Shown one piece after another: positions 40,475 to 50,426 of a DNA stretch of 64,000 nt. The position numbers were made by a program, and so were the translations under genes. The DNA comes from Lineus longissimus. Its lineage: Eukaryota; Nemertea; Pilidiophora; Heteronemertea; Lineidae. The notes beneath the pieces were generated by a model. That model was not told the origin of the DNA. It saw nothing but the letters and a program-made list of their open reading frames with translations, and searched no databases. The number at the start of each line of letters is the position of its first letter. Within the stretch, counting starts at the first letter, position 1. The DNA lies in the NCBI RefSeq assembly GCF_910592395.1, contig NC_088318.1, forward strand, positions 9,298,349-9,362,348. Direction: 5' to 3'.

Positions 40475-41501
40475 GTGATGGCTGCGTTTATGCACGTGTG
40501 CGCTGAAAAGTTGTACATGAATCGGAAGACATGTCGGCCAGGAACATATCGAACATTTTACAGATTCGACGAGGTGAACGTGGAGTGGTTAGCCACTCAC
40601 TTTTTGCCGGATTCTCCAGAAACGCGGGGTGGAAGTCTGGCAAACAAGGAAAGGATGGAGACTTTTCTTCGCTATTTGTCCGATCCAGGATTCCAAGTTG
40701 GCATTGGCGAGGACAAGGGTATACATCAGTCAACGGTGTGTAAAACATTTTCGAATGTGTTAATCCATGTTGTGGCGAAAGCACAAATTTGGATTCAGTT
40801 TCCAGCAACCTTGCAGGATATAAGAGAGGCACAACAACTGTGGCAAACTGGTAATGAAATACCAGGTGCAGTCGGTGCGATAGACTGTACGCATGTTAAA
40901 ATTCTGAAGCCGGGTGCACGACGGAGGCATTGAGATGAATACATAAACAGAAAAGGTTCAGCATCCATCAATGTGCAGGCGACATGTAATGCAGTTGAAC
41001 GATTTACGAGTGTTGATGCTAGTTGGCTTGGGTCCGTGCATGACAGTCGGATATGGAAGAATTCCGACGTTGGTCGTACGATGATTCACTCTCACCATGG
41101 AGGCCTTCTTCTCGGAGACGAAGGATACGGGAGAGCCCCATGGTTGCTTACACCCCTACAGCGATCCAGTTCTTCCTTTCGAAAAGGCCTTCAATAGAGC
41201 TCATTCTAAGGAGAGGGTCATCATAGAACGACGCTTCGGCCAAGTGAAATGGCGCTTTCCAATTTTGAATGGGAAAGGTAGAGTTCGACTGGTGAAAGTA
41301 CTAAGTGTCATTGTTGCCTGTTTTATGCTCCATAAGATTTCAAAATACTTGGATGACCAAGATGACTTCCCCGAACTGGAGAACGATGAGCCCGACACTG
41401 ACAGCGACGATGATGAGGATGATGAAGATGGCGATACAACGATTCGCCAACGCGGACAGAACAGGCGACGTGCAATTGCCGAATTGCTGAATTCCGACTA
41501 G
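40475..41501 (+). pseudogene. PIF/Harbinger (HARBI1-like) transposase, one stop and one frameshift
   Basis: The frame opens at ATG 40475 or 40478. It has an N-terminal helical region (FLRYLSDPGFQVGIGEDKGI, then HQSTVCKTFSNV) and the DDE_4 core: first Asp in GAIDCTHVKI, GSVHDSRIW, second Asp in LLGDEGYG and Glu in VIIERRFGQVKWRF. A TGA follows GARRRH (40931-40933) with the same frame continuing DEYINRKGS. Near 41160 a C run changes the frame. The C-terminus is acidic (DTDSDDDEDDEDGD) and ends at 41499. The length fits HARBI1-type transposases. Two lesions make this copy inactive. Confidence 0.9.
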
Positions 41502-41894
41502 ATGCAGAATATCTTATGTAAGTAGAGATCATGACAAATTAACTGTTGGAGTGATAGGCCTACTAGTATAGCCCATGATCCTGCTCTTAACCGAAAAGAG
41601 GGACAGGAAGAACCTAAGAGAGAGGACATGATTTGCTATTGGTTAAATTGAAATGTATTGTGGTTCACCTTTTCTGACAAGAGAAGCAACTGGTTCCTCT
41701 TTCGTGGGATTCTTCAGTAGCCTAGTTCGGAATAGCATGTCATAGAGCTTTTCTGATGGATTCATCAGGATAAATGCACTCAGACTCAAATATCGATATA
41801 ATCCTCGTTTTATTTCAAACAGAAACAATGCAGTATTTCACTTGGAATAATTGTATAAATTCAGCATGAAGTTTCTGAACGCACGAGGTCAGAA

Positions 41895-43490
41895 TCACTC
41901 AGTATCTGAATGTATGATTGGCGTGGTCGCTTGAATCCGTTGCAGTTGCATTCGAACCAATTTCAGCTGCTCTACAAGTACAAGCCGTTGCAATTCCTGT
42001 GTGGTCAGTTTCGCGGTCTCTTCAGTTTCTGACGAAAGCGAGGATTTCTGTTTTTTTTCAGGCTTCGGTGGGATGAGTGCATCGATGTCCATCGGCCGAG
42101 ATCGTTTAGAAGCGCCAGATTTTCTCGTTGATGCAACTTGACCTTGGTCGTCGGATTCCACGGAGCCTGTTGCTGCAGTCGTTGAGGTTTTCTTCTGTGC
42201 GACACCAACTGAGAGTCCTCCTGCAAAGGAAAATATTGAGGAGGAATTAGTTTTATCATCTTCGATTTGTGTTTCAGAGAGTGTTTTGGTGATGAGAGGT
42301 CCCGGGAGAAGTCTGCCTGTGCAACCACTTGATACTTGACAGAAAAGCATGAAAGTAGTGTATGGTTTGTGGACATCATCAACACGATACCGCGGTACCA
42401 CGGCAAGAGTTTTAAACTGCTGAGATTTCCCGCACACATGTTTACAATATTGTTTCTTTTCAACCAACCAAGGACAGGTTAGTCCAGAAAAGGACTGAGA
42501 TATTTTGATAAATTCTGCAATTAAAATTAGGTGTGTGGTTATATTTAAGGAATTGAACCCGAGGCGGAGGGCCTTGGTTGAGTTACCAAGACACTCTCGG
42601 GTGGAGCTAAAATATAGTCCAAACCCGAGCCGACACTTAGGGTGGTTGATGCTTCCTTGACTGATTTGTGTTTGAAGCAGTGTTTTGAGCGCCTCAAACT
42701 TCTGAAGTGAGCCGAAATTCCATTGACGTGACGTGTGCATGGTTTCCACATTTTAGTGCAACCCGAGGGAACTTTGGTAGAGCATCTTGGTTGCGTGTCC
42801 AAAACACTCCGCTCTCAGAACGAGGCTTATGCATTTTCCATTTAAAAGTTGACTTTACGGTACCAAGGTATTTTAGAATGTTCAATATAATAATTTTGAT
42901 GTTTTGATTTATATCTGAGATATTTTGTGAAGGAAATGTGTAACATGCTATTGCGAGAGACGTATCAGTCTATAAATAAGAGTAAAGTATTTAAAATTAT
43001 GGTCTTGTCATTCTTGGCTTCAGAACAGCTACAAATATCTTTGTGAATGATAACAGCAGAGACGCGCGATTTTTTACCGCCAATCAAGACCAGTGATATA
43101 AGATATCAAAACGTCGGTGATGAACAGCTTACCTTTAACACGTGTGAAGGATGGGTTTGCTTCCGCATCAAACAACTTCAACAGCAAATTTTCCCAATCC
43201 TTCAGGCGAATGGGCTTGTTGCCCGTCTTTAGGACGTCAGTCTTCGACTTGACGTCAGTCTTCATATTATTTATCTTCTTTCCGATCTGTACCGCAGTGA
43301 AAACAAGGCCAGTTTCCTCCTTTATTTGGTTGAAAATATTCTGTATGCCTTCTGCCTTCCGCTCCTTGGTTTTTGGAAGTTGTGATTTGCTAAGAACCAC
43401 CGGGTTGGCCTCCAACATCCGAACGAATTACATTTGCTTACAGGTACTAGTATCAACGGATCCGCCATCTCCAGAATCTGAATCGGACAT
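41895..43490 (-). pseudogene. Myb/SANT-like accessory gene of the Harbinger element, one stop
   Basis: Exon 1 begins MSDSDSGDGGSVDTST at 43490, meets a TAA after CKQM, and continues in the same frame FVRMLEANPVVLSKS, then IFNQIKEETGLVFTAVQIGK and WENLLLKLFD. This is the tri-helical Myb/SANT-like domain that cooperates with Harbinger transposases. It ends at a TTAAAG|GTAAGC donor near 43127. A later exon, whose acceptor is uncertain (near 42340), ends at 41895 with a Lys-rich nuclear-signal-like stretch (RKSGASKRSRPMD, then PKPEKKQKS) and a leucine-rich C-terminus (ELQRLVLVEQLKLVRMQLQR), a likely coiled coil. Exon limits between 42350 and 43120 are inferred. Confidence 0.72.
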
Positions 43491-43858
43491 CTTTTTCGTT
43501 TGACGATTTCTCTCTACACTTGGCCTTCTTGTACTGAATAAACGGACCGAGAGGGTCAATAACCACCCCAACAATTCAGTTACAATGGTCATCCCGCATG
43601 ATTTTTAATCCTACTATAGAAATCGCCGCGGAGAAGCGATTGCATAACCGATTACGACAGTGATCACGTCATGCGAAATGTGACACAGACGAATGACCTT
43701 CAAGCAAGTGCTTCTGGTCTTCAAGCAAAGCATTTGCAGCAAAAGGTCGCGTTTTTTCATACGGAAACAAGCATTACCTTATACTTCAAGCAAGTGCTGC
43801 TTCTACTTTTAAGCATTACCTAGGAAGCATTTGCTTTTTTTTATTCATATGGCCCATT

Positions 43859-44248
43859 GACTTTCATACGCATTGTATTATCCATCTTCTCTTAAGCAGA
43901 AGAACGCCATAACAGAGGACCTTCCGGATTATGCCTAAGATGATCTTAAATGTCATTTCCACTGTCTAATCAAAAACTTTACCCTGGGATCCCTGCATCC
44001 TATGCAACAGCAAGTAACAAAGCAATAATCCAATTTCTAATTGAATTACATTACATGTATTCCAACTTAAAAATTACATAATTTTCATCACTCGGATATA
44101 CAATAAACATTAAAAGTACAGTACAAGTACTTGTAGTTTCCATTACCTTCCTACCAAATTCCTACTAAAAACTAATTTTCCCATTCATCAATAAATTTCT
44201 TACATATCAAAAACAACCGCCCTATGTTTTTTTAAAAACATTTCTTGT
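43859..44248. other. Spacer, nothing recognised
   Basis: AT-rich; no feature recognised. Confidence 0.35.
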
Positions 44249-44251
44249 TAA

Positions 44252-44336
44252 CACAGTTCTCACAGATTAGTAAGCAATTGCACGTTTTCTATTGAGACCA
44301 AGTCCATCACAACACCAGACACAGTTAGTCCATCTC
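44252..44336. repeat. ~85-bp direct repeat, left copy
   Basis: TTCTCACAGATTAGTAAGCA through TTTTCTATTGAGACCA to GTCCATCTCTACG is matched at 45422-45505 by TTCTCACAGATTAGTCAGCT through TTTTCTATCGAGACCA to ACTCCAATTCTAC. The right copy is the 3' end of pogo copy 3. The foldback inserted at the end of the left copy. Confidence 0.7.
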
Positions 44337-44342
44337 TACGTC

Positions 44343-45388
44343 TATGGCAAGCGGAGTGTCCAGTAATTAAAAAAACCTAGATTTAATCAAAAAACCTGGT
44401 TTTTTACCTAATAAACTAAGTTTATTTGGAAAAAATATAGGTTTTTTTAAAACAACCTTGTTTATTAGCTAATAAACCGAGTTTCTTTAATAAGACCAAG
44501 TTTTTTACCTTATAAACCTTGTTTCTATCCACAAATGTCAAGTTTAACAAATAAACTTGGTTTTATTCCCTAAAATATAAGCTTTTCATCCAGTGGTAAT
44601 AAACTTAGTTTTATAGCAAAGAATCTTGGTTTATTAACAATAACTGGACAAATGGCCAATAAACCTACCTTTTTACGTAAAAATCTTGGTTTTATACAAA
44701 ACAACTTAGTTTTTTGCAATAAAACCTGGTTTTATTGTAAAAATGTAGGTTGTTTTGAATAACTGGACAAACGGCGTGCAAAAACCTACTTTCTATCGAG
44801 AAACTTGTATTTTCTACCTCGCCCCATGTACACAAATCTGCGATGTTATCGGGACGAGGATGGGCAACCTCGGCACCACGTGGTAATGCTGCACTGCACT
44901 GCACTCTGTAAACTAGTTAGTGAGACGCTAACCTCATCCCAGATAACTCAATGTAGGTAGGATCGAGGTTTAAAAATGTAAGTTTTCTAATAAACCAGTT
45001 TTTTTTTTAAAAACTAGGTTTATTAGTAATAAACTTAGTTTTTTTAAATAAACTAGGTTGTTTTGGTAATAAACCTTGTTTTATTGAATAAATGGACATT
45101 TCTGTACAGAAACTTACATTTTATACGATTATGTGGTAAAAAACCAAGTTTTTTAGGTAATAAACCAGGTTTTTTAGCATAAAATGTTAGTTTCTGTTAA
45201 AAAACCTACTTTATTAGAAAGTAAAAAAACTTGGTTTTATTAAAGAAACTCGGTTTATTAGCTAATAAACAAGGTTGTTTTAAAAAAACCTATATTTTTT
45301 CCAAATAAACTTAGTTTATTAGGTAAAAAACCAGGTTTTAAAAAATAAATCTAGGTTTATTTAATAACTGGACACTCCGCTTGCCATA
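44343..45388. mobile_element. Foldback element made of chained short palindromes (copy 2, inverted)
   Basis: It has the same ends as copy 1 (TATGGCAAGCGGAGTGTCC at both ends) and is flanked by a perfect 6-bp direct repeat TACGTC (44337-44342 and 45389-45394). The core (about 44760-44980, for example CTACCTCGCCCCATGTACAC) is the reverse complement of the core of copy 1. Palindromic words such as AATAAACTTAGTTTTATT and AATAAACTTGGTTTTATT fill both sides. It has no coding capacity. Confidence 0.88.
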
Positions 45389-45491
45389 TACGTCCACATA
45401 GGATTCCAGATGTTTTATCTAAAGTTCTCACAGATTAGTCAGCTAGTGCAGGTTTTCTATCGAGACCACGTCGATCCCAACACAGGCACAT

Positions 45492-46482
45492 TTACTCCAA
45501 TTCTACTTCCATTTCATCGTCACCAACATCCATAAACTCCAGTCCCGGTTCCTCCTCCCCATCCAGTTGCTGATGTGGCCATTCCTCAACAGGGGCAGCT
45601 CTGAAAGCCAGTTCGAATCATTTTTCAACAGCCTCTCGAAGTACGTCATCCCATGCCTCGCTGATGATGTCAAGTACGTCACGCATACCGATACGTTCAC
45701 AACTCCCTTCCTCGTCGGTGTTCTGTCTCTTCCACGACTTCCACCCTTTCCTCAGGTTGTTCTTAAATGCCTTCATCACGGTGAGATCCAGGGGTTGCAC
45801 AAGGGATGTGCAGCCTGCATGGATAAAATCAAGCATCCCTCCCATCTGTGTAACTGCCATGCCGAAGTTTTCTGTACGATGTACACAATACTGGTAAACG
45901 ATGAGAAGAAAAAGATCTGCATTATCTGTGGTCAGGTAAGGATAGAAGACTTCGTCTAACCAGTGACGAGCTGTCTCTTCTTTCATCTAACCTGTGGTTG
46001 ATGACGTAACGACCACGTTGGCCGGCAGTTCCTCTTCCTGCAGCGCGGCCAGCTGACGGACGAAACCTTTCCGTGGAATCGTAACGTGTGCGGGTTATTT
46101 TCCTCCTGTCGAAGTGATGACCAGAGTGACTGTGAAGCCCAATTTCGTATTTGACCTGGATGTGCGAACATTAATCGAACTTGTCCCTCTGTCGTTAGCT
46201 GTGAACATCGGGCGAAACTCGAAAAGTGAAAACGTCGGGTCAATGTTGAAGAGAAACCTCATGGCACGATCAAACTGCTCAAACAACCGATCAAACTGCT
46301 TGAAGTTCTGCCAAAATTCATCGCTTTAACGTCTGCACAGGAATCCTGTGGTGGTCCGCAAACTCTTTCATGGTGGCCACGGTTATGTTCAACAGGGCTT
46401 GTTCTAGGTCAGTCCAGTGGCGAATCTTCTCAGACACAGAGTAACTTCTTCGCCTTTTTGGTATTGCATCTTCTCCGTCCAT
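45492..46482 (-). pseudogene. Pogo-type transposase, decayed (pogo copy 3)
   Basis: It starts MDGEDAIPKRRRSYSVSEK at 46482 and is close to copy 1 in sequence. The helix-turn-helix ends in a stop near 46325. About 130 residues are deleted before FDRAMRFLFNIDPTF, where the usual DET is DPT. Further stops follow STGGK and before MKEETARHWLDE. The second catalytic Asp is replaced (IVYQYCVHR). The third Asp is kept in LVQPLDLTVM, and the acidic tail ends MEVELE at 45492. Copy 1 and copy 3 form one subfamily. Confidence 0.85.
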
Positions 46483-46820
46483 TGTGACTTAGAGTACGTC
46501 TCTAGTGAGAGTGGTCAACGGCCCTCGGTTAAATAGGCTTACGGACAGACAAAACAAGCCACGTAAAAATCTTAGTTTCGTAATGCCAACACACGGTTTT
46601 GCAGGGCATGTCTCAAAAACAACGTAGGGGATTTCTCCTCAATTCATTTAAGCGGGTTAATTTAATTTTGCCAATTTCTTATCAACAGGCAAGGACATTC
46701 CGAATAAAAAACACACAATCTTATTGAAAAAAATTCGTTCAGCGATGCTTTTAAATGATGTGTGCTGACCTGGAGAAAACGCGTGGAGAAGTTTTTGCGA
46801 CAACCTGTATGAACGGTCTA
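46483..46820. other. 5' flank of pogo copy 3
   Basis: No terminal inverted repeat for the pogo copy could be found; otherwise nothing recognised. Confidence 0.35.
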
Positions 46821-46821
46821 C

Positions 46822-48113
46822 ACCCATTTCGCCTATTACCCATTTCGCCTACCCCCAATTCGCCTACCCTCATTTCGCCTACACCCATTTCGCCTATTCA
46901 CCATTTCGCCTACACCCACTTCGCCTATTCCCCATTTCGCCTACTCACCATTACGCCTACTCACCATTACGCCTACTCACCATTTCGCCTACTAAAAAGG
47001 AAAAGAGTGGTGTGCGCTGGACATTTGAACAATTTTACGAATTGTTGAGCTTGGTTTTTTTCCTTCATATTATAGCATATTTCCCAGTTAAACTTTACCA
47101 TACTTTATCATTCCAACCCGGCCTCTTGAGACAAGACCACCATTGATTTTTTTAAGCCTTTTTGCAGTTAAATTTTGACCGCCTCGCATCAAATAATGCT
47201 TCGGGTTGTGAATCTGAAATTTGGATATGACATTCCAGACAGTCAGGCGAGTAAATGGTGAAATTTTATTAAAACTGGTGGTTGTCCACGAATTTTTTTT
47301 TCTTCAAATTGGACAAATTTGAGAGACCATGATATTTCCACTGTTTTCAGCCAAATCTCAAAACACACCCCTTACTTCACTTAATTGGGGGGGTGCGGGG
47401 GGAGGGAAGGTCACTCTTCAACATGTAGATATTGATGTGTTCGGGGTTATAAAGGCGAGGGGGGGGCTTTTCATCATTTCAATTATGAATATTTGCAAGT
47501 GAAGAACCCAAGAGTCTTGGCCTGTTTTTTTACATCTTGGTACAACCAAGCGCTGCCCTACAGGATATCTTCATTGTGGAGCTTGGCTTTACAAATGGTC
47601 ATTACAGGGTCGTGATCAAGAAAGAAAACAAATTAAGTATGATCTATCTCAAGTTTATTATTTGGTCCAACGCTCAAACAGTCTACACACAGGTCCATCC
47701 CGGACACAATATCTTGTTCATATATGCCTAACAGCTTCGACGTAACCCATGCTCTTTCGTTGGCAGTTACATTTATAAAACTTCAATTTATAAGATTTAT
47801 TAGATCGCACATGTGATAATAATGAAAAACTTAGATACATGTACAAGTGTACCGACACTTTTCACTTTATGAAACACTGGTTCAATGCTCAGTCTACACA
47901 CAGGTCCATGACACAATGTCTTGTTCATATGATATGCTGTTCATATGATATGCCTAACAGCATCGACGTAACCCATGATGTCTCGTTGCCGGTTTTCTGT
48001 AGGCAAAATGGGTAATAGGCGAAATGGTGAATAGGCGAAATGGGTGTAGGCGAAATGGTGAGTAGGCGAAATGGGTAAATTTTGTAGGCGAAATGGGTGT
48101 AGGCGAAATGGGG
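46822..48113. mobile_element. Element with minisatellite arrays as inverted ends
   Basis: Bases 46822-46992 are about a dozen copies of a 13-16-bp unit CCATTTCGCCTAY. Bases 48000-48113 are about eight copies of its reverse complement (TAGGCGAAATGGG). The outer flanks also mirror weakly (GAACGGTCTACACCCAT against GGTTCATCCCCAT). Between the arrays lies MITE copy C and an ~85-bp direct repeat (47681-47765 and 47893-47990: CTACACACAGGTCCAT through GACGTAACCCATG). Confidence 0.65.
47128..47365. mobile_element. MITE family with GAGACAAGACCACC ends, copy C (3'-truncated)
   Basis: It begins GAGACAAGACCACCATTGAT and follows copies A and B to AATCTCAAAACACACCCC, then loses similarity. Nested in the minisatellite-ended element. 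Confidence 0.7.
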
Positions 48114-49600
48114 ATGAACCGTATGAACCGACCTGAGTTGAGTGACACTGACCACACGACTAGGCCCTCTCGTCCGGAGTGGTGCAAATACACTGAGGCT
48201 CAGCGATTAATCATCGGTGGCCAATAGAATCAAACGACTCCCATGTGCCTATTACGGGGGCGGCGCATAAAGTGCCCGCCTTGAATATCTTGAAGGTGTG
48301 TTAGAGAAAAGAATTTAGAGTATATCTGTGAAGATGAAATAGTGTCAAAATTGTTATATTAAATCATCTTTTCACAAGGTTTTTTGTAAGCATATGTTTT
48401 TGAAATATTTTGACACCATGGCAACACTTTGAATACTTCAATATGTGTTCATATTGAGTACTTAATAAAGCATTAAACTAACTGAGGGTAAGCACTTTGT
48501 CCTACCATCACGTGTAGCGTTTTAGCCAATAAATTACTTTAGCAAATACCCATCCGTCAGCAACTTGTCGCACTTGTCAAGCAGGTGCTTTTGAGAGCAT
48601 AAAAGGACATTGATTCTATTTGGTGCAAGTGTCAGGGAAAAGCATGTTCAGCCCTTTGAAGTTTTTAAAGATTTTTTGAAACCCCCCTCCCAATACCGCT
48701 ATTAAATTACTTCATTCGCCAAAAGTCACGCTTTGTCTACCGTAATTGATTTCCCAAAGATGTGCACCCCCTCAGGCCCACACCAGCCAACACTCCTGTT
48801 ATGGCTCAACTTGGGTAAGATGTGTAGACAATGGTGTCGAGACGCTTTTTACGCTTAGTGCTCGCTGAAATCTACTCAAACCGATATAAATAAATTCTGT
48901 AATGGTGGTGTAACTCATGCCTGGTGACATCATGAATTTCAGGGTTTAAGGAATTGATACTATTGAATTGGAGGTACTGGTTGTCTCACATATACCGCTC
49001 CGGTGGAGCTAGAATTCAGGCCAAAACAGAGGAGGAGCCAAGGATTTGGCCAACATTTTTGCTCTACCCGAGCGGTTTTGGCTGGACAATCAATACCGAC
49101 AGTTAAGTATCAATTTCTATTCTCAAACATCTCAAATAAAACAACGAATTAAATTTGATTTTAAGTGCCTTTTGACTGCTTCCATATTTTGCACCAACCC
49201 AAGCGGTTATGGTTGCCTAAACTGCGGTTCTTTATAAATCTAGATGTTTTAGAATGTTTAACTGCATCGCGTAAAAAAGTGATATCGAGAGGTGGAGTGT
49301 ACTGAAAACCCCCAAAGGAGGGCTTCTTTTCACATGGCCTTAGTGTCAAAATAATTTAGGTATCCAAAATATTGTTTTAAAGACCCCAGTGTGCCATTGT
49401 ATAAACACAAACAGTTGGACTTCCAGTAAACCACGATTACCCATAACCTCTAGACATGGAAGAGGAAGCCCTTGGCATAGCGGGTGCTAGATATTGGAAT
49501 TATACAACAATTTAAGCCCATTTCTACAAAGGGTATTGGCTAAGTGTATATTTTCAAGACTTAAATACTCGAGTTTCGTACGCTTAACGCCCACTGCAGT
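48114..49600. other. Spacer, nothing recognised
   Basis: No coding motif, RNA gene or clear terminal repeat was recognised. Confidence 0.35.
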
Positions 49601-49601
49601 A

Positions 49602-49875
49602 TTAAAGCTGAACTGCATGCACAAAACCAGAGCACCCCATGCGCAATAGTAAGAATTCAAGTGACCGAAAGGCCCTTCTGACGGCCTGAAACATGATAGA
49701 CCTCCAATGCTTTGATGCGCTTGATTTCATAAACCAGCAAGCCGTGGGACGATGTGGACCTTCGCCGAGAATTCTGGAGGAAAAAAATAAAAAGGTCCTC
49801 TCATCGGGACTCGAACTCGAGACCTCTCGTTTTATTTGCCAACACTCTTATCCTAAAGGCCACTGGGCTGCTTGA
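49602..49875 (-). repeat. Full-length tRNA-derived SINE
   Basis: On the minus strand: tRNA-like head (GCCCAGTGGCCTTTAGGATA and B box GAGTTCGAGTCCC), an A/T-rich link, then a central module (GGCTTGCTGGTTTATGAAAT, GAGGTCTATCATGTTTC, AGAAGGGCCTTTCGGTC) and the tail GTGCATGCAGTTCAGCTTTA. Module and tail are shared with the copy at 50148-50426. Confidence 0.75.
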
Positions 49876-50147
49876 AATGCCTGTCGTTTTATACGCCTTT
49901 ATAGAATGTGCAAACATTTGTGTGTAATCTTTGTTCAACATCTTTGAGCGGCTTCCAGTGGGCAACTGCAGGAAGAGTCATTTTTTCTTTGCTGTGCGTG
50001 ATTATGTATGCGGAGTCTACGTTTTCTCTTAGCAATGTTCACCTTTGTCTTGGTATCTTCTTCTATTACATGTACTTGAGAAAATTTGTGGTTCATCGCT
50101 CAACAATAAAGCACAAGATATATTTGCTGCCAGCAGTTCACAAGAAA

Positions 50148-50426
50148 GCCCCCCTAGCTCAGACGGTTAGAGCGTTCGTATTCTGAGCCTGAGTTCCCGG
50201 GTCCGAATCCCTGGAGAAGATTTTGATTTTTTTTCTCTTCCATAATTCTCCGAGACTGTCCGCATCGTCCTGTGGCTTGCTGGTTTGTGAAATCAAGCGC
50301 ATGGAAGCATTTGAGGTCTATGATGTTTCAGTACAGGCCGTATTCAGAAGGACCTTTCGATCGTTTGCATTTCTTACTATTGCAGCATGGCACGCTCTGA
50401 TTTTGTGCATGCAGTTCAGCTTTAAG
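50148..50426 (+). repeat. Full-length tRNA-derived SINE
   Basis: The head CCTAGCTCAGACGGTTAGAG (A box) and CCGGGTCCGAATCCC (B box) is followed by the same central module (GGCTTGCTGGTTTGTGAAAT, GAGGTCTATGATGTTTC) and tail GTGCATGCAGTTCAGCTTTA. The acceptor-stem halves do not pair (GCCCCCC against GAGAAGA), so it is not a functional tRNA gene. It is inverted relative to the copy 270 bp to the left. Confidence 0.75.

Larger units (their letters stand above)
40186..43855. mobile_element. Complete two-gene PIF/Harbinger transposon
   Basis: Inverted ends GGGCCATATGAATAAAAA are flanked by the 3-bp direct repeat ATT (40183-40185 and 43856-43858), the TSD length expected for the superfamily. Subterminal words AAGCAAATGCTT and AAGCAAGTGCTT occur many times just inside both ends. 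It carries a transposase on the plus strand and a Myb/SANT-like gene converging on the minus strand, the standard Harbinger layout. Total length is 3670 bp. Confidence 0.92.

Noticed and set aside
42540-42850. Repeat shared between the Harbinger interior and 48.99-49.08 kb
   Set aside because: A few words match (GGTGGAGCTA, ACCCGAG), but similarity is too weak and short to define a family by eye.
46822-46992. CRISPR-like array
   Set aside because: Units are only 13-16 bp with no unique spacers, and the DNA is clearly eukaryotic. It is a minisatellite forming one end of an element.
50148-50220. Functional tRNA gene
   Set aside because: A and B boxes are present, but acceptor and anticodon stems do not pair, and the sequence continues into a SINE body shared with another locus.
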